From NCBI RefSeq assembly GCF_005298175.1, contig NZ_SZYH01000001.1, forward strand, positions 2,108,001 to 2,172,000: 64,000 nucleotides of DNA. The letters are read 5' to 3'. Positions 62,000 through 64,000 of this stretch are shown piece after piece. The translations under genes were made by a program, and so were the position numbers. The stretch is from Marinobacter panjinensis (GTDB lineage: Bacteria > Pseudomonadota > Gammaproteobacteria > Pseudomonadales > Oleiphilaceae). Position 1 is the first letter of the stretch. Every line of letters starts with the position of its first letter. The notes beneath the pieces were generated by a model that was not told the origin of the DNA, made no database searches, and worked only from the letters and a program-made list of their open reading frames with translations.

Positions 62000-64000
62000 T
62001 CACCCCCTCAAAAGGTGATTCAACGCACTCCGCAACTTCAACGGCTTCACCGGTTTGTTCATCAACACATACCCCAGCTCACGAATGTGCTGTTTCAATT
62101 CATTGGTATAGTTGGCGGTAATCATCACCACCGGCGCGGGGCAATGCCGGCGCCCGTTGATGTTGGCCACCACGTCCACGCCGTTTTCGTCGTTGTCCAG
62201 ATGGTAATCCGCCAGAATCAGATCTACCTGACTTGAAGCCGGGTCCAGTTGGCGTTCCAGGTCTTCCAGGGAAACGGCAGAAATAACCTGGCAGTCCCAA
62301 CCCTCCAGCAGGGTCTGCATGCCCTGGCAAATGGCGTGGTCGTTATCAATCACCCAGATTCTGGCGCCACCCAGGCCGCTGTCGTGTGAAACCGCCGGGG
62401 TTTCACCCTGCACTCGCCTCTTCGGCTGCAGCCGCCCGACAGGAACCTTTACGCTGAACACCGAACCCTTGCCCTCAATGGACGACACCGTCACCTCGTG
62501 GCCAAGCATTCGCGAAATCTTGTCGACTATCGCCAGTCCCAGACCAAGCCCCTTGTCCGGCTGCGAGCCGGCCGGGCGGATACGTTTGAACTCCTGGAAA
62601 ATCTCGGTCAGCTTGTCCTGGGGAATGCCCGGGCCGGTATCCCAAACCTGCAACAGCACATGATCCCTACGCCGGCGGCAGCCCAGCAGGATCCGGCCTG
62701 CTCCGGTGTAACGGATGGCATTCGTCAGGAAGTTGCGGAGAATACGCGCCAGCAGCTGCGAGTCTGACTCCACAATGGCCGATGAGGGCACGAAGTCCAG
62801 GGTCAGCCCTTCTGCCAGAGCCATCTGGCGAAACTCCCGGGCAATGTTGTTGAGCAGGTCCCGCAGGTCAAAGGCCATTATGTCCGGTTTGATCACGCCG
62901 GCATCCAGCTTGGAGATATCCACCAGGGTGCCCAGCAGGTTCTCCACGTCGTCGAGGGAGGTACTGACCGACCGCACCAGCCCTTCCGCCTTGGGGCCAA
63001 AGGAGTGCTCCAGCAAGGCACTGGTAAACAGGCGGGCGGCGTTCAGAGGTTGCAGCAGGTCGTGACTGACCGCTGCCAGGAACTTGGTCTTGGACAGGTT
63101 GGCGCGTTCGGCGTCCATCTTGGCATCCCGCAGCCGGGCCTCCACCGCCGCCCGCTCATCGATTTCCTGTCGCAACTGGCTGTTGAGTCCGGTCAACGCT
63201 GCGGTACGCTCTTTGACCCGCCGCTCCAGATCATCGTAGGCCTGTTCCAGGGCCAGGGCGGTTTTGCGGCGGTCGGTGATGTCCCGGATCAGTACAAAGA
63301 ACCCCGTCACCTGCCCTTCGGTGTCTACGTTGGGCACGTAGGCGCGGAGCATGTAGCGGGTGTCTCCGGTGTCGTTGGTTTCCTCGAATTCAAAGTTGAC
63401 GCTGTTGCCTTTCAGCACTCTCTGGACATGGGGCATAAGACGCCAGTAAAGCTCCGCCTGGTGAACATCCTGCAGATGCTTGCCCAGCGGTGATTCGCCA
63501 TCACGACCGTACCAGGCTTCGTAGACCTTGTTGCAGAACTGCACCGTCATATCGGCACCGACGTAGGCAATCAGGGCAGGCACATGGTCCGTGACCACGC
63601 GTATCCAGCGCTCGCTCTCTTCCAGCGCCTTGATCCGGCGGGCCATTTCGCTGTTCTTGACGTCCGTGATGTCGGAGTAGAGGACAACCAGCCCGCCTTC
63701 ACGGGTGGGCCTCTCCGTCATCTGCACCCAGCGACCATTGGACAGCAGGAACACTGATCCTTCAGAAGAGGCATTCGCATGCTCCTCTACGACCAGCCCG
63801 GAACTGACCGCACGCTCCTTCACTTCAGCGATGGAGGTGCCGGCTGGTGGCACGTCAAGACCAGAGTGTTTCCAGTAACTGCGGAACCGGGTATTGCACT
63901 GGATCAGGCGATGCCGGCGATCGAAGAGCACAAAACCGTCAGCGATGCTTTCGATAGCGTCTACCAGGCGCTGACGGGTGGTTTCAGCTTCTTCACGGGC
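62000..64000 (-). CDS. Hybrid histidine kinase (PAS-HisKA-HATPase-REC), N-terminus beyond window
   Basis: At least 667 aa; the frame is still open at 64000, so the start is outside. It contains at least two PAS domains (one beginning LVDAIESIADGFVLFD at the edge), a coiled coil, H-box 'FLAAVSHDLLQPLNAARLF', HATPase with DTGPGIPQDKL and GLGLGLAIVDKIS, and a receiver with Asp in ADYHLDND. It is closely similar in its kinase core to ErcS at 28828. In P. aeruginosa ErcS' lies near agmR, and the placement here agrees. Confidence 0.88.
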   Translation of the reverse strand, partial: AREEAETTRQRLVDAIESIADGFVLFDRRHRLIQCNTRFRSYWKHSGLDVPPAGTSIAEVKERAVSSGLVVEEHANASSEGSVFLLSNGRWVQMTERPTREGGLVVLYSDITDVKNSEMARRIKALEESERWIRVVTDHVPALIAYVGADMTVQFCNKVYEAWYGRDGESPLGKHLQDVHQAELYWRLMPHVQRVLKGNSVNFEFEETNDTGDTRYMLRAYVPNVDTEGQVTGFFVLIRDITDRRKTALALEQAYDDLERRVKERTAALTGLNSQLRQEIDERAAVEARLRDAKMDAERANLSKTKFLAAVSHDLLQPLNAARLFTSALLEHSFGPKAEGLVRSVSTSLDDVENLLGTLVDISKLDAGVIKPDIMAFDLRDLLNNIAREFRQMALAEGLTLDFVPSSAIVESDSQLLARILRNFLTNAIRYTGAGRILLGCRRRRDHVLLQVWDTGPGIPQDKLTEIFQEFKRIRPAGSQPDKGLGLGLAIVDKISRMLGHEVTVSSIEGKGSVFSVKVPVGRLQPKRRVQGETPAVSHDSGLGGARIWVIDNDHAICQGMQTLLEGWDCQVISAVSLEDLERQLDPASSQVDLILADYHLDNDENGVDVVANINGRRHCPAPVVMITANYTNELKQHIRELGYVLMNKPVKPLKLRSALNHLLRG

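Overview
The window looks like a chromosome segment from a marine gammaproteobacterium close to Marinobacter. This is inferred from its mix of genes: a Pseudomonas-like PQQ/ethanol-oxidation locus, an MtrCAB-type electron conduit, type III glutamine synthetase and malate:quinone oxidoreductase. I saw no rRNA, tRNA, CRISPR array or insertion sequence.

Layout. (1) 1-5.8 kb: two TPR proteins and a coiled-coil exported protein on the minus strand, divergent from two outer-membrane beta-barrel genes; this resembles an envelope-machine locus. (2) 5.9-12.9 kb: a complete extracellular-electron-transfer set. It has a tetraheme NapC/CymA-like quinol dehydrogenase and a diheme c4-like cytochrome on the minus strand, and a decaheme MtrC/OmcA-type lipoprotein, a decaheme MtrA/DmsE and an MtrB barrel on the plus strand, with an FNR/ANR-like box between them. 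A decayed sulfide:quinone oxidoreductase follows. (3) 13.6-28.8 kb: mostly housekeeping genes (exoD-like, mqo, Na/Ca exchanger, msrA/msrB, chrA, fumC), plus an unusual three-gene operon encoding an ATP-grasp ligase, a large protein with a papain-like Gln/Cys/His/Asn pattern, and a ThDP enzyme. (4) 28.8-38.7 kb and 51-64 kb: a PQQ-dependent alcohol oxidation locus with pqqABCDE, pqqH, ercA, ercS, exaC, exaA, exaB/pedF, an MxaJ-like protein, a PedC-type ABC exporter set, a NitT/TauT-type ABC importer, the regulator agmR/erbR and a second hybrid histidine kinase that runs off the window. (5) 38.9-51 kb: a guanidine utilisation locus lying inside the alcohol locus, between exaC and exaA. It has two guanidine-I (ykkC) riboswitches, each about 65-75 nt downstream of a sigma-54 promoter. 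The first leads carboxyguanidine deiminase subunits, guanidine carboxylase and a substrate-binding protein; the second leads the matching permease and ATPase.

How the genes fit together. Alcohols are oxidised in the periplasm by ExaA, passing electrons to cytochrome c550, and the aldehyde goes to ExaC. PqqA-E and PqqH supply the cofactor, and AgmR plus the ErcS-type kinases probably control the system through a short motif that I find upstream of exaA, exaB, exaC, pqqA and the NitT/TauT operon. Guanidine would be imported, carboxylated and deiminated to allophanate and ammonia, but no allophanate hydrolase is present here. A family of roughly 110-nt long-hairpin repeats occupies several intergenic gaps.
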